DNA of 64,000 nucleotides. Source: Holacanthus passer. Taxonomy: Eukaryota; Chordata; Actinopteri; Pomacanthidae. Below, piece by piece: positions 24,218-37,127 of the stretch. The stretch lies in contig JAFREQ010000035.1 in assembly GCA_025331565.1 (NCBI GenBank), positions 2,728,001-2,792,000 of the forward strand, in the 5' to 3' direction. Under the pieces are notes generated by a model, which was given only the letters and a program-made list of their open reading frames with translations, was not told the DNA's origin and made no database searches. Each line of letters opens with the position of its first letter. Position 1 is the first letter of the stretch. The translations under genes were made by a program, and so were the position numbers.

Positions 24218-27200
24218 TGGGCCCTTGGGTGCCCCCTTTCAGCTCATTGTTTCAGATCACAACACTTTCCCAACATTCATAGCAGCAACAGTAAACACAA
24301 CAGTCTCAGCCGTCCTCGTCCATATTGCATTTTTTGTCTTCATTCATTCAGAGTTGCACACGTCAGCCTCAGTTTTCTTACTTTACTTGTTTGTGTTTGA
24401 CACATCAGCTGTAGACACTGGCTGCAGCTCTTTCCCATGATGATACTTCCTTCCTTGCTTCCTTCTTTCCTTCCTTTGTCCGCTTCCTGTTCGGCTTTCT
24501 TTATTCTCTTCATACAAGCGCATACATGCAAACATCTAGTCCTCACTCCTTCATATACACTAATGCTTTTTTTTATCATCATGTTATGCTTCATTTCCTA
24601 TCTCTGTCTGTTGTAGGCAGTCTCACTCTTCAAATGACTCAGGGTGCGATCCCACCTATTGACCTTATGCTGCCTGCTCATTTTTTTGGTTCGTTGCATT
24701 TCCACTTATAACTCAGTCACCAAAATGGTAGAAGGTTTTCCTGTGATTTTAACATTATTACCTACCAACAATAAATTATTATTTCCACAAACTTTCCAGG
24801 ATTTCTCACCATAAATGAAGTTTGATTTTAAAAACAGAATTTGGGATTAATGAACAATTTAAATGACGTTTGATTGCTCAGTAACATCACCCGACTCCCT
24901 GTTTGTCTCCCAACAGAAATATAATATGTATAATTCTTATGGCCTCTAGAAGCTTTTGTCACTTGAATGTAAAGTGATGTCATGGATTTTCTTGGGAGGA
25001 CAGTCTCGTGGGTTTCACACAGCTTCCTATACATTTCTCAAACTTAACACATGTTCACATATATATGGTCATCCGGCCTGACAGGACAACATCTACCAGA
25101 TACTGGATTTGAATGATGATCTGAGGAAATAGCTCGAAGTAGATTCCTTTGTGTTGTTTCTATCGTAAAAAACCATTCGAAAGCACTGATGCTTAACGTA
25201 TCTGTGCGACTGTGCATTAATGCATGAATCCTATGAAGTTCTTTGCTTTCTTAATACCCCCTCTGAAATGATGCACTTAGTTGCCAGTTTATTAGTTGCA
25301 TCTAGCTACAACTAATGCAACATTATAATAATAACTAATACAACAAATGTCCAGTGAAAAAGATCTTGATAGCAGAGTGCAGCAGACATAAAATCTGTCG
25401 ATCTTTTCTGCATTCGAATCAGAGGAAACACTCTCTCATGCACTGTAAGCACGTATTGTCTAGACCGCTGTGATAAAAAAAAAAATCATTCCATTGAGTC
25501 CTCTCTTTTCAGTCTGTTTGTCAAGATGTTGACACCTGATATGTGTGAGGCCCAACCTCCGGTCCTACAGAGGAAATACTGATACTACTCTGAGACTTCG
25601 GCTGAAGTGTGAAGATGTTCATCGCTCACTTTGTGTGGTGTCTTTCAATGAATTGCCTAACTAAGAAAATACAATACAATATGATATCAAATACAAAAAA
25701 GTATCTCAGACGGTGGTAATTCTCTAAATGATCCACCTTTAAAATGAAAATTGTACTTAAGTGAAACAGGACCTGAGTCCAACTTTGGAGAGAAGCTGTG
25801 AAAGCAATTGCACCTGCTGATTCTCATCAGTCCCATGACTCATAGGTGACATTTCTGAGCATTTCTTATCTATATATGCATCAAGTACTCGGCCACCGTC
25901 TGGGTCCGACGTTACCCGACTTGCATGAAAAACACTTGCATAGAAAAAACATGTACAGATGATGCATAGTCTACATATCGTCCCAAACTGAGTAAGTTAA
26001 TACTCATTTTTTGAAGGTTAGGAAAACTATTTTTATTATTATAATTTTTTATTTTCTTACCCCGTTCCAGATACAATCAACGCCAGGCTCAGTTGCAGAA
26101 CTGCACCGCTTAGGCTTTCTGAACTCTGCTGCTCTGGTTGAAGGATCATCTCTGCAAAAACTGAGCCACCCTGCTGAGTGCGAGTTTTGTGATTAGCGAG
26201 AGTGAAACGCCAGTACCATCTGTTGAGCTGCCAAGCTACCTGACAACACATGATGTCTGTGATCGTGGGCTGACATCTTCCAGCATCTTGGTCGAGCACA
26301 TTGACAATTGCGCGTTTGCTTGAGAACTATGATGGACTGATGACCGTCCGCGGTGTGTTCCTGCCTCTGTCCCAGTGCATGCTGGGAGAGGGTCAGGCTC
26401 CTTGTGACCTTGAACAGTGAAAGATGGATGTCTGATCATTTTGCTAACCTCTCTGGGGGTTTCAGCATAACCTTGATGTGCAGTTGAGGCTTCATTTCGG
26501 TCTGCTTTGTCAGAGCATGTATTATGTTTCACTGCACTTATTCTGTATTATTTCAACTCATATTCTGCTATAAATAACAATAAAGAAGCAGTAAATTAAT
26601 GTACTGGGCTGACACACACATATAAGAACAGTAAAAAACAGCATAGTAATATCTCGCAACAATCACTGTCTGAACTATAATATTGCAAGCACAGTTTTCA
26701 CATGTACACAACCACAGTTTATACATAAAGTTACAGTACATAAGAGTAAATGAACCATGTAATGAAGCTCACTGATGACCCAGACCCGATGATGTAATCA
26801 AACTAGACTATCATTACTGTCCTTTACATCGAGAGTCATCTAATCTGGATGGTGTGTGGGCAACATACTTCTAATAATAAGTGGTTGAATGTTGATCTCT
26901 AATGTGAAGCCCACTAGGTAAAAAAACAAAACAAAATACTTCATGGTTTAAATGCACAAATGTGCTTTTCTGACACCATCAAGCACTTTAACCATAAGGT
27001 TAAATATGATGTACACTAACGAGCCATAAGCTCATGTCCTCTCCCTCATAAAATTATCATGTAAAACTGATAACAAGCCCAGAAGGTGAGTAAACTGTTG
27101 AGTGTTCAAGAAACACAACAACCATCTGCGATGCAGTTTCCTTTCCACCTCCCCCAGTTCACACACGTCTTGCAACTTCCTTCTGTATATGTGAAAATGA

Positions 27201-27898
27201 GGGCGATTGATTGAGCTGGAGCTGAGTGCAGGGAGATGTTGATGGTGTGCGGCTGGGCCCTGAGCGAGTTGTTGATAGGTCGTCAGGTCACACACCCACC
27301 CACTCCTCATTTCCCATACTGCACTGCTGACACGGTAGAGCTCAAACCAGTGGTAGGCGTTGCTCTTCAAGGTGAGGTTTGGGGTTAAGACTTATCTTCA
27401 TTATCTGCAAGTTATTGGTTTCAGTTTTATATATGGTATATATATTTTTGCTGTTGCTGTGTTTCACATTTTGTCAGCACCACCAAGGTCCTAAGGAAGT
27501 GGGGTTTAAGGGACAAAGTTTATCTGGCTGTTTGTGGGCATGTGTTAAAAAAAAAAAAGTCTTTTCATATTTTGCATACAACTCCTCGCAGTTCCTCTAA
27601 CTTCTTCCTTTCACTGAATTACTGTAAGATGAAGACATGCAATGCACAGTACAAGTCAGGTCTATAAATCACAAAGCATATATGCAATGCCTTACAGCAA
27701 GGACGTGCACAAGGCCGGGCTAAATTTGCCCTAACTACAGTCCATTTGCCCTCTTTGGCTGAGCTGCCCCTCTGGAGGAAAAGAAAGTTATATTTTTGCT
27801 TTTGCTTTTTGGTGTGGCTGCATAAATACAAGCAGCACAAACTGCTTAAGTTAGACCGCATTAAATCGCCATCTTTCAAACTTTATTTTTTGATAGGC
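24218..27898. other. No gene recognised
   Basis: Mostly unique AT-rich sequence. The small frames at about 26060-26530 and 27030-27370 carry no recognisable domain. Confidence 0.55.
24447..24478. repeat. Imperfect (TTCC)n repeat
   Basis: TTCC units with single-base interruptions. Confidence 0.8.
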
Positions 27899-28135
27899 AT
27901 ACCTCCACAGGACACAGAGAAGGCAGAGATGGCAGCAGGAAGACAAGGACTAGGACTCAAAAAGCGGACATCAAAAAGGTACAAGGATGAACTGTTCAAC
28001 AGAGAGAACACACAGACTACATACACAAGAATTGGGGATCACAGGCGAGACCAATCAACAATCCTGAACACACCTGAGGACATACCCTTTCAAAATAAAA
28101 CCGAGAAAGACTAAACTAAAAACTAAGACATTGTT
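27899..28135 (+). mobile_element. Family C copy 2
   Basis: The sequence 'agaacacacagactacatacac', 'gatcacaggcgagaccaatcaacaat', 'acacacctgaggacatacccttt' and 'aaataaaaccgagaaagac' matches 62771-62945 block by block. The open frame covering it (27746-28114) is therefore a repeat artefact. Confidence 0.75.
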
Positions 28136-28519
28136 GCCATTGTGTAAGGGCTCTTGGTGAGACAAATGATAGAAATATGGGATATGGAATACCCTGTAAA
28201 AATAAATGAACGTCTCCACATATGCTTCCAAACAATGCATATCTTGCCAGGTTTGCATCATGTTGCGCAATATTGCATTATATGATGCAATCACATGAAC
28301 CAATCCTAGTGAGCTAGATATCGGCCTAACATATAGGCAGCAGGGTTAGGGTTGTTAAAATGTCTGTGCATGTCCCTACCATACAGTGTGTGGAGCCCTC
28401 AAGTGTATCATTACATGAGATGAATAAAAAATGTAGACACATAGTCTAATAGTTTTAAATCATGCATTTCAAATCAAGCTTTCTTTTACTATTTCATCGC
28501 TTCACTTACAGGTTATGTA

Positions 28520-28800
28520 CCAATGGTGTAAAGTAACATTTACTCAATTTACTTTTCAGATTAATATTTTACATCAAAAACATGTAATAAGTTTATAAAA
28601 TACAACATGTCTTATTATTACATGTAGATTAAACCAGTGACCTTTTTTCACTTGTGACCTCTTGCGAAAATCCAATGTGTAGTTTGGGCTCCTGCTCGTG
28701 TTTCAGATGTGTGTGAGTTGTTAGGAGCTCTTTAAGTATATCAAGTGCTTCTGTTTTTTAACTTTTGAATGCAGTACTTTTATTTGTAATGTAATCTGTA
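28520..28800 (+). mobile_element. Family R copy 6 (left part)
   Basis: It starts 'ccaatggtgtaaagtaacatttactca', then 'cagattaatattttacatcaaaaacatgtaataag' and 'gtagattaaaccagtgacc'. The right part is degraded or absent. Confidence 0.65.
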
Positions 28801-28982
28801 ATGAGATAGAAAACATACAGTATATAAATTTTTATAAAAAAGCTAAAAGTCTGCAATACATTTCTGTCTTTGCTTTAAACCCTTCTGCACTTTGTTAGAA
28901 GGACAAAATTTTCCACTTCCCTTAGTGCAAATCACAAAACCATTAGACATCACGGAAACCTTTAATCGGCCCCGGTGTGTCT

Positions 28983-29020
28983 ACGTGTGTGTATGTGTGT
29001 GTGTGTACCTGTGTGTGCAG
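28983..29020. repeat. Interrupted (TG)n repeat
   Basis: TG runs broken by 'ta' and 'acc'. Confidence 0.8.
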
Positions 29021-29934
29021 GTTGAAGGCGAGTGAAGCCTATTTTTAAATGACGAAAATTGCTTTAAGGGCACACAACAAAATTGGCACCCACCACTGTC
29101 ACCACAGTTGTTCTCGCTATATCCAAAAAAGAGCCAATTTTGTCAATTTTGTTTGGCAGCTTCAGGAGGACAGCCGCTACTTCATGGACATTTATTATAA
29201 AGCTGATGGGAAGTGTTGAAGCTGCGTCAGCAGATCGGGTTCGAGGTGTCTCAGAGAAATGTATGCAACTCTTAGAACAAGTTCCTCTTTTCGTCAATGA
29301 AAGCCTGATCACGATAACACGGTGCAACTTCTGGTTAATTAATCCCTGATAGAGAGCACCACACACAACACTGAGTTGGTTTTGAGTATGAGCTGTTGTT
29401 TTTTGAGTCAACTCCTCTGTTCTTGTGGATGACTTTTTCTTTTTCATCGCTGAGTCATCTTTTCATACAAATGGCCGATGGATTATTTATACAGTAATTG
29501 AATGAACACAAGAAGTGCTAAATATGAATTTGATGGAGTTCTTGTCTTCGAAATACTGTAACCTTTCGAGCGTACTTCTGCAAACACATGTTTATTTGCA
29601 GTTAGGTTTAGTGCTAAACCTTTACTCCTTCCAACATTGTTTTGTGACCCCTCTGGATCCTCAGATCATCTCATCATCTAAGCACAAACTCAAATTGATG
29701 CTTCATCCGTAAGTGAAATAATTCTTCCTACGCTGTGACAGTGTACGGGGATAGGTTGTGTCAAAAGTCCAAAAGTTTGAAATAGTAAGTGAAAGACTTG
29801 CCAATGGTAAGAGATTGCATAAAAATGAACACACTGAAAGAGGTGGGTAGAGGGTAGAAACTGAGAAAAATAGAGACAGATGGAGGGAAGGAGAAGGAAA
29901 TATTAGATGTAGAGAAGAGAGTAAATTAAGAAGA

Positions 29935-29990
29935 GATGGATGGATGGATGGATGGAGGGGGGAGGGAGGGAAGGAGGGAGCAGAGAGAAG
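29935..29990. repeat. (GGAT)5 then purine-rich tract
   Basis: Five GGAT units lead into GGGA-rich sequence and a purine tract continuing to about 30015. Confidence 0.9.
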
Positions 29991-30141
29991 CACAAAGAGA
30001 AAAAGAGAGAGGGATGAGGATGAAGTGTGAGTTTGGCTCAGTGAGAGCAGCTGTATAGAGGACACTGTGGGTGGAAGTGGTAGAGTCGTGGGTGAGCTCA
30101 GAGTTTAACTGCCAACCCTCCCTGGTTTCACAAACTGTCCG

Positions 30142-30178
30142 TCACACACACACACACACACATGCACACACACACACT
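30142..30178. repeat. (AC)n microsatellite, interrupted
   Basis: Two AC runs separated by 'atg'. Confidence 0.9.
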
Positions 30179-30454
30179 TGCATACATACATGCTTACTCG
30201 CACATACATACACACTTGCGTGCAGAGTTTTAGCTCGACAACCTGGAAAACTTTCCATCTCGCTTAGTATACGCTAGACACGAGAGGAATCTATCCCTGT
30301 AATGAGTACTATGTTTCTGTGTCACCCTGCTCGTACCGGGTATTACATTGGTGGAGACAAGTGCGTTATGACTGCAGTTATGGCGATGTTGGTGCACGAA
30401 AATAAGGGAAATGCTGTTGTGTGCTTGTTTTGTTTGATGTTTGTAGTCAATAGC

Positions 30455-30516
30455 AAGGGTTAGGGTTAGACTCGGGTGGGAGGGTGTGGGTGGGGTGGGA
30501 TAGGGTGGGGTGGGGG
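30455..30516 (+). other. Telomere-like repeats next to a quadruplex-forming G tract
   Basis: GGGTTAGGGTTAG (30457-30469) is followed by GGG/GGGG runs with one- to three-base loops from 30474 to 30516. The run pattern easily meets the G3+N1-7 quadruplex rule more than once. Confidence 0.7.
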
Positions 30517-30609
30517 CTCGCTCAGCCTCTGCCCTTTTGCGCCCATGCATGCAGTCAATTGTAGGTTGCTTCTTCTTGCTCGAGACTTCTACTATGATAA
30601 ATAATGAGA

Positions 30610-30830
30610 GCAGCGGATCCTGAAATAGAGTACCCCCCTCCCTTGTCCCTGTGGTCCGCTCTTGTGAAGCTCCCGTCCAGCCGTGACTTTTCCAAACGAT
30701 CCCCTCCCTGCTGCCTCCTCCGTTATGGTTAGCATGCCGGCTAAATCTGTAGCCATGCGTCTGTAATTAGGCTTCGCCTTTGCTGGATTGAGTGCTACAC
30801 ACTGGCAGCTGGCAGGCCGGGGCACTGCAA
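30610..30830. promoter_or_regulatory. Candidate conserved noncoding element
   Basis: A repeat-free, mixed-composition block with homeodomain-like TAATTA (30767-30772, within 'tgtaattaggc') and CpGs, between a G-rich and a CA-rich tract. Its frames show no domain. The call rests only on composition. Confidence 0.25.
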
Positions 30831-30905
30831 ACACACACACATGCACACACACATGCACGCACGCACACGGTGACATGCATGAACGCATGCACGCAGGCAC
30901 ACATT
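30831..30905. repeat. CA-rich imperfect repeat
   Basis: ACACAC, ATGCAC and ACGC units in a row. Confidence 0.8.
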
Positions 30906-31714
30906 TTATCTCGTGTAAAATAAGTGGATAGAGGGTACGCCGGGACAGCACTGTCTGGCAGTTAAAAGGGGGTGAAGTGCTGGGGTTAAAGAGTAAAAGG
31001 AGCTAATATGGAGCAGAAAATTCTCATCATCATCTATCTCACCTTGGCCTTCATCATCCTCGATCACTTCCTCATCATCATAATTCTCCTTAATGCATCA
31101 ATCTTCTCATCTTTTATTTCCCTGTCTTTTATGTCTCCTCGTACCTCACCCCCATCACTTCTTCTTCCCCCAAAACCACTCGCCATCCCTCCCTCGCTCT
31201 CCCCTCGACAAACTGGCTGCCATCATTTTTCTCTCCCCAAAATTCTTTCTATCGTTCCCACTTCTCCTCTCTCACCTCTTCCCCTGCTCATCCCATCCCA
31301 GCGCTGTTGAGTGTAGAGTGGGCAGGTTGACCTGGCAACACTAAAAACCACAGTAGTTATGAGAGCTTTTTACTTCCAGCTATATATATTAACCAAAAAA
31401 AGAAAGAAAGACAGAAACGTGTGATGTTACCTCAGCCCTGTTGCCGCCCAGTGAGGGGGCTCCAGCACAAGGCAGCACGCACATGCAAAAGCACATGCTG
31501 TTACACAGAAGCACAAACACATGCAGGTGTGCACGACCCATTGCGCGCAAGTCAAACAACGTTCCCATGTTGCGCACACACAATCGCCTCTTTATCAGAT
31601 GTTTAACTCAGCACTTAAACCAGTCATACAATAAACACTGGCTTCTATAGTGTGTGACAGTCACCAGTGTCAACACAGGGAAATTTTAAAAGGAAAAAGA
31701 ACTCTTGAAAAAAG

Positions 31715-31790
31715 ATAATATACTCACAGGGGTCATGTTTTTGTATTGAGCACTTTTGCTTTTGATGCTTTAACCAACCTTATCTTTGGA
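31715..31790 (+). mobile_element. Family R fragment
   Basis: The sequence 'tactcacaggggtcatgtttttgtattgagcacttttgctttt' parallels the part of copy 3 at about 19908-19960. Confidence 0.45.
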
Positions 31791-33235
31791 GGCATATCAA
31801 TCTCTCAGCAGGAAATCTATTAAGCATATTTCACAAAATGTCAAGCTGTTTGTTTATTAACACCCTTTATTGTCAGCATATCTCGATAATTAAAGTATAG
31901 AAAGCAGAATCACAATCCCAAGGTGAGGCACTGGACTGCACCGCCCAATAAAAATCAAGCATCTTCCTCAATTAAACAACCATGAAGATGCTTAAATAAA
32001 ACATTTCCTGTCCTTCCAGCAGTGTGTGTTTTTCCCTCTCACTAGCACGGCTTGACACCCGTAACTTGTGCTTTTGTGGCCTATAACTGCCTGCTTGTTT
32101 CTGACCAGGGCCTCTGATTCCCTGTTGAGATGAAAGGCGCGGAGGCCAGTCATTTGTGTCAGCGTGTGGTTTCATCAAGCCTGCCAGGACGCTCTCGAGC
32201 TCCGCTGGTCCCTGTAGTCACATGCCCCACCAGTGGCATGGCTATTTTAGCTGCTCTGAACTGCAAAACCCACAATCCTCTACTGACCAGCGCCCTCTCC
32301 TCTCTGTTGGCCATAATGATTATGTGGATATTGATAGACCAGGGGGATTATTATCATTCACCGAATATACTTTTATATTGTCCCGCATGTGACTGACTCG
32401 GGCTGGAAAACAGTAAACAAGTAATCATGAAGGAGAGCTGTATCCTTTCAGTCTCTTGTCTTTTTTTTTTTTTTTTTTTTTACATTCCCCTGGGACCTGA
32501 GGTTGCCCTATAGTATGTACATACACAGTATTTTAGCTGAAGAATGTGTGGCTATACTGAAACACGCAATCATAAACAGCTAAAGCGTTCAAAACAAATT
32601 GAAATAATCCAGATCATATTTGGACAGTTTTGGGAAATGCAGAAAAAAAAAAAGCAATTTATAGTCAAAAAAACAACTTCAATTTATGTAGAAACCAAGT
32701 AAAATCATGAATTTCTTTTTCTGTTTGTTTTTCCTCTCACTTAAGAACATTTCATCTCAGTTAATGAAATCAGCCGCCCAAATTGGCTGCTGCGTGGATC
32801 TGAGGTCAACACCGTGCACTTTTGCTTGGAGAGCGAAACATCTTTTTTTGGAGTCTAAGTGAAAAATGTTTAATACAGCCACTCCTGACTGTAGTTTTGG
32901 ATAAGCAGTTAATTAGACAGCTGTGAGTTGGACCTCTGATAAACCAACACTGTATGCTGCATAATATGAAAATATGTTTACGACGATAACTTTTTATTCA
33001 ATTAAGCTTCAATGCTGCAACACATTTTTAAGTTGAGAGTTAAAAATGTGATTCTTCACATACCCACTGAGATCTGGTGTTTTACCACTCAGTGTTGGTC
33101 TTGACAAAATATTAGTCAATCAAAATGTCTGGAGAAAGAAATGCTGATTGTTGAGCTAATAATTTAATTGTACTTTTAACATCTCAATTTTGTGTGTAGT
33201 GAGATGAGAGGTGAGAAGATGGATTGGCACAAATT
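31791..33235. other. No gene recognised
   Basis: Unique sequence plus the poly(T) run. Around 32770-32860 is a slightly GC-richer patch without a coding frame. Confidence 0.5.
32461..32481. repeat. Poly(T) run
   Basis: Twenty-one consecutive T. Confidence 0.95.
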
Positions 33236-33410
33236 GCGTTTGTATAGACATTCATGGTTTCCAGAGGATGTATCCTAATGATTGACAGAATCACAAGCAG
33301 CACCGTGAGGTTCACATTTGGGGAAAAATAATCTCTTAACTTATCATCACGATGCTAACACTCTAAACTAAGATGGATGCTAAGTTCAGCTTCATGCTTA
33401 ATCTTTTTTA
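33236..33410 (+). mobile_element. Family B copy 2 (short)
   Basis: The sequence 'gtatagacattcatggtttccagaggatgtatcctaatga' and 'gcaccgtgaggttcacattt' match the front of copies 1 and 3; the rest is reduced. Confidence 0.6.
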
Positions 33411-35099
33411 AATATGCACAACAACAGCTTGCTATTCACACATGACATAATTAAATTAGCCAGTTACTTGGAGAAAGTTTGGGAGAAGAGCAGAAAATGA
33501 TCTATTCACAATTCACATCTCGAGTTCACAATTCTTTTCATACTTGACACATAAGAACATGTTACTTGAAAGTATGTGGGTATATGTTATGATTGATTTT
33601 GGTTTTTATATGTTGATGTGTAAGATGCTTTGTTACGTTTCAGATGTCCGATATACGACATATGATATACAAAAAGCTATACGACATCAAAAATCCAAAT
33701 TCAATTCTTTCATATGAGTCGATGGGAAGAGAGAAAAGTTGTGGCAATCAACTTTCCTTCTTGCTTTCATTCTCAAGAGCTGTTGTCTCATCTCCTACAG
33801 GGGGTCTGCTGAGATGCACAGGTGAATGTTGTTCCTGTTTAAGGGCCCTACTGAGAAAACCACAACAGACTGATGGCAGGTATCGAGACCCGCTGATAAC
33901 AGACACCTTAACCTTTAAAGCTGTCTCTGTCACTCTGGAGAGGAATGAACCCCACGCCACATCCTGTCAACCCCGCATCATCGCGGCCTCGACGAGACTG
34001 CTGCAAAAACAGCACGGAATAAGCAGATTGAAAAAGTGGGCCAGCAGAAGGGTTGAAACCTCAAAAAGATGCACCAGAAAGAAACCCACTTTTTTTTAAT
34101 TCATTGAAAGCAAAGAGGATGAGCTCAGAATCGTGCTCACATTTCTTGCTGATTAAAAACCGTCAGTGAAACAGTCACACACTGCCGGTCCCTCAGTGAT
34201 GGCGTTATTGCCCACCCAAAGCTCTCCCACCTCCTCTCTCAGTGGGTCAGCTGGGCCCAGGGTGTGTGGGATGTTGCTGTATGTTGAGGGAGAGGGAAAC
34301 TGTGTGAAAACTGTGTAGGAGAGGCTAAGAAAAACATTACGGCCTGGCAGCAGTGTTGTAGGGAGTGGAGGACGAGGAGGAGATCAGGGAGAGCAAGGGA
34401 AGGGGGCGGGGGGGTGGTGGAGGAGAGGGGGAGTACAGTGGGTATGGGTATGACAGAGGGGAAGGTAGGAGTGTATTTGTGTGTGTGTGTGTGCATGTGT
34501 GTGTAGGGGGTGGGGGTGGCAGCTGAGGTAATATCTCTGGGAGTGTGGTTAGATCATATTCCTCCCCCTGTCTTCTCATGCTGTGGGTGGGGCTTTGTGG
34601 CGGGGCTGGCTGGAAGAAAGGGAGGGGATGGAGAGACGGAGAAAGAAAGAGAGGCAGAAAGAGGAAGAGAGGTGGGGGAAGCAGGAATGGATATGGTGAA
34701 AGACGGGTGGAGGGGGGTTGAGAGACGGGCCGAGCTGACGGTTCTCACTAAAGCAGCACCAGTGTTACGCCCCTGAACTGGCGAGGCTGGTTCACACGAG
34801 CTCTTCTCCACCTTTCTCCTCTTTCCCTTCCTTTCTCTCATCGTCTGTCTCTGGCTTTCTCACACTTGTTAACTAATTTTGCAGTTTAGCATAGGTTGGA
34901 TAATTTGAACAGGCAGAAAAAATTACCAAAATGAAACATATCAAGCAGACTTAGAAGTTGGGGAAGTTTAATCACACTGTGACTGTGGCAACACTTCATT
35001 AAATATACTTTATTCTGCTATAGGTTCTTCAGTACATGTAGGGGCTTTTTGCAGGTGACCAAATACATGTGGTAACTTTGAAGATATTCTTAGTCGTGC
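33411..35099. other. No gene recognised
   Basis: A 151-codon frame at 33644-34099 shows no domain. The rest is G-rich low-complexity sequence. Confidence 0.5.
34380..34520. repeat. G-rich tract with (GT)n run
   Basis: GGGG-rich purine sequence leads into an interrupted GT run at about 34478-34504 and another G-rich stretch. Confidence 0.75.
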
Positions 35100-35640
35100 C
35101 AGCGCCGTGGCTGTATGTCGGTCGGCCAGTCCACCACTCTGGTCTAGATGGCAATACAGAATCTATTTTTATACAGATATTCATGGTTCCCAAATGATGA
35201 ACCTAATGACTCTGGTCATGATCACCTGACTTTTGATCCAGCGCCATCATCAAAGCCATCATTGGCAGTTTTAAGCGAAATGTTAAAACAATTATTGCAT
35301 TGATGACCATGAAATTTAGTACAGACATTCATGTTCCCCTCAGGATGAACTGTAATATCTTTGGTGATCCCTTAACTTTTCATCATCAGGTTTAATTTGC
35401 CCAGTACTTTGGTTTATGACCAAATCCCTGCTAAACTAATGACAAACCCATCAGCCTCAGTTATACTTTGTGTTTAGTCAAATAGCAAGTAACTAAAATG
35501 ATGAATCTGTTAAGTATTTGCTGATAAATGCATACTATGCTCTCCATCACATGCTGTTGTTAGCATTTCACTCAAAACATCGCTTTAAGTTCAGCCCCAC
35601 AGATCCACCTAGTCATGTTCATACTCTGCTAATGTTTTAA
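35100..35640 (+). mobile_element. Family B copy 3 (longest)
   Basis: It begins 'gtatgtcggtcggccagtccaccactctggtc', then has two 'tacagacattcatg' blocks (35175 and 35320 regions), 'cccttaacttttcatcatcagg', 'actttggtttatgaccaaat', 'cccatcagcctcag' and a 'gttagcatttcactcaaaacatcgc' end. It is the most complete example in the window. Confidence 0.75.
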
Positions 35641-36309
35641 TTAAGGGGGCACGACATTCCTGAAATGAGACAATTTCTGCCTGAGACGAGGATGAATACA
35701 AATTCCACCATAACTAAATGTCTAAGCTCCTTTATCGAAGTAAGCCTGCAGTAAAAGCTGCTGTATTTTGTTGTGAAACATATCTGCATTTGCTCCATTT
35801 GGTGCACTTGGCAAGATATATGCAGTCATTGTGTGGAGGGTTGCCAGTGTAGTGTCAGATTTTATATGAAGGCTTTGGTACAGCAAATCCACACCGAAGA
35901 CAAAGACGCCACGAATGCAGCATTTCACTGCCATCAATTTTGTTACAGATATGCTAATGTATTGTAGTCTTTGCTCAAAGGGTTGTTTGACTTTGTGTTG
36001 CCCTATGAGAAACTGAGCAAACAGAAGTGTTAAGAGAGCAGACGCAGACACTGTGAGCTCAAGTATCTATGGCCATGGCTGATATGAATGCATCTATAAT
36101 CTGATGGAAAGAGGTGGCCAATTTTTTAAGTTTAATGCCAACATGTGCAAAGACACTTGTCACAAAAACATTTGACACTTTATTTGACTTGGAGTCCTTG
36201 GACGGGAGTGAAGTGGTTTTCCATCCTGGATGTGGTCGGCAGGTATAATCAATCAGTGGCAGAAGAACAAGAACATACAACAGCCTTCAAAATGCCGGCC
36301 TTTTTCAAC

Positions 36310-36420
36310 TTAAAGGAATAGTTAACATTTTCATCACACTTAGATGAGATGATTGGTGCCACACTCATATCTGCATGTTAAATATGAAGCTACAACCGGC
36401 AGCCAATCAAGTTTGAGATA
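36310..36420 (+). mobile_element. Family E fragment ('aaaggaatagtt' repeat)
   Basis: The sequence 'cttaaaggaatagttaacatttt' followed by 'agatgagatgattggtgccacactcatatctg' and 'gttaaatatgaagctacaaccggcagcc' matches a dispersed repeat I recall from many percomorph genomes. The start at about 40222 ('ttaaagaaataattcaacattttt') may be another remnant. Confidence 0.55.
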
Positions 36421-37127
36421 TACTCAAAGGGTTAAAAACTCTGGGGTTTGAATTGTGCTGCACTGTAGGAGAGTTTGAGGAGTAAGCTCTGGAAACACTC
36501 TGAATGCTGAGAACATGCTCAATTTTTATTTGTGATTAACTAAAAAAATTTTTTCCTTGTTTCCTTTGACAAAATGTAAGATGCAGAACGGTGAAAGTAA
36601 ATTAGTCGAGCAGAGTCTGTGTTGAGACATTGCTCTTCAGTTGAACTCTTTTAGTCTCACGCCATCTCTCTTTCATCCTTTACCTTTCTCTGTCGTCACC
36701 TCTTTCTTTCATCTTGGCATCCTCCCAACTTCTGGCTTCTATTTTGGTAAGGCATGTTAAACTGGTTTTATGATTATCACAGTAGCTCATTTATCGTTGC
36801 TATGGGACGGTTTATTGGTTACATGTTTTGAATAGGGGTGTTTTAGCCCCTTAACCAACGTAGACCTGTCTTGGTTAATCCCACCTTGTCACGAAACACT
36901 CACACCCCTGGGTGTGCATTCAGGTCTGTCTGTGTGTGTGTCAACCATCTGCCAATACCAAAAATGGGTAAGACTTTAACTGCCTGTTCTGGTCTAGTTT
37001 GCCAATTTAGCACAGCGTCAAGGGTTGTTACTTTGATTTTATAAACTGATAAAGTTACATTCATAGTTACTTTTATTAGACTACACATTGAGATGAACAC
37101 ATCTAAATCTGACATTGAATCAAAAGG

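Noticed and set aside
27746..28114. 122-codon + strand frame
   Set aside because: Its second half is family C repeat, shared with 38390 and 62455.
28341..28355. GGGTTAGGGTT interstitial telomere repeat
   Set aside because: Only about two units, which is expected by chance or common drift in such a genome and is not a fusion site.
33644..34099. 151-codon + strand frame
   Set aside because: The translation has no recognisable domain, and the composition and surroundings look noncoding. No splice partners are evident.
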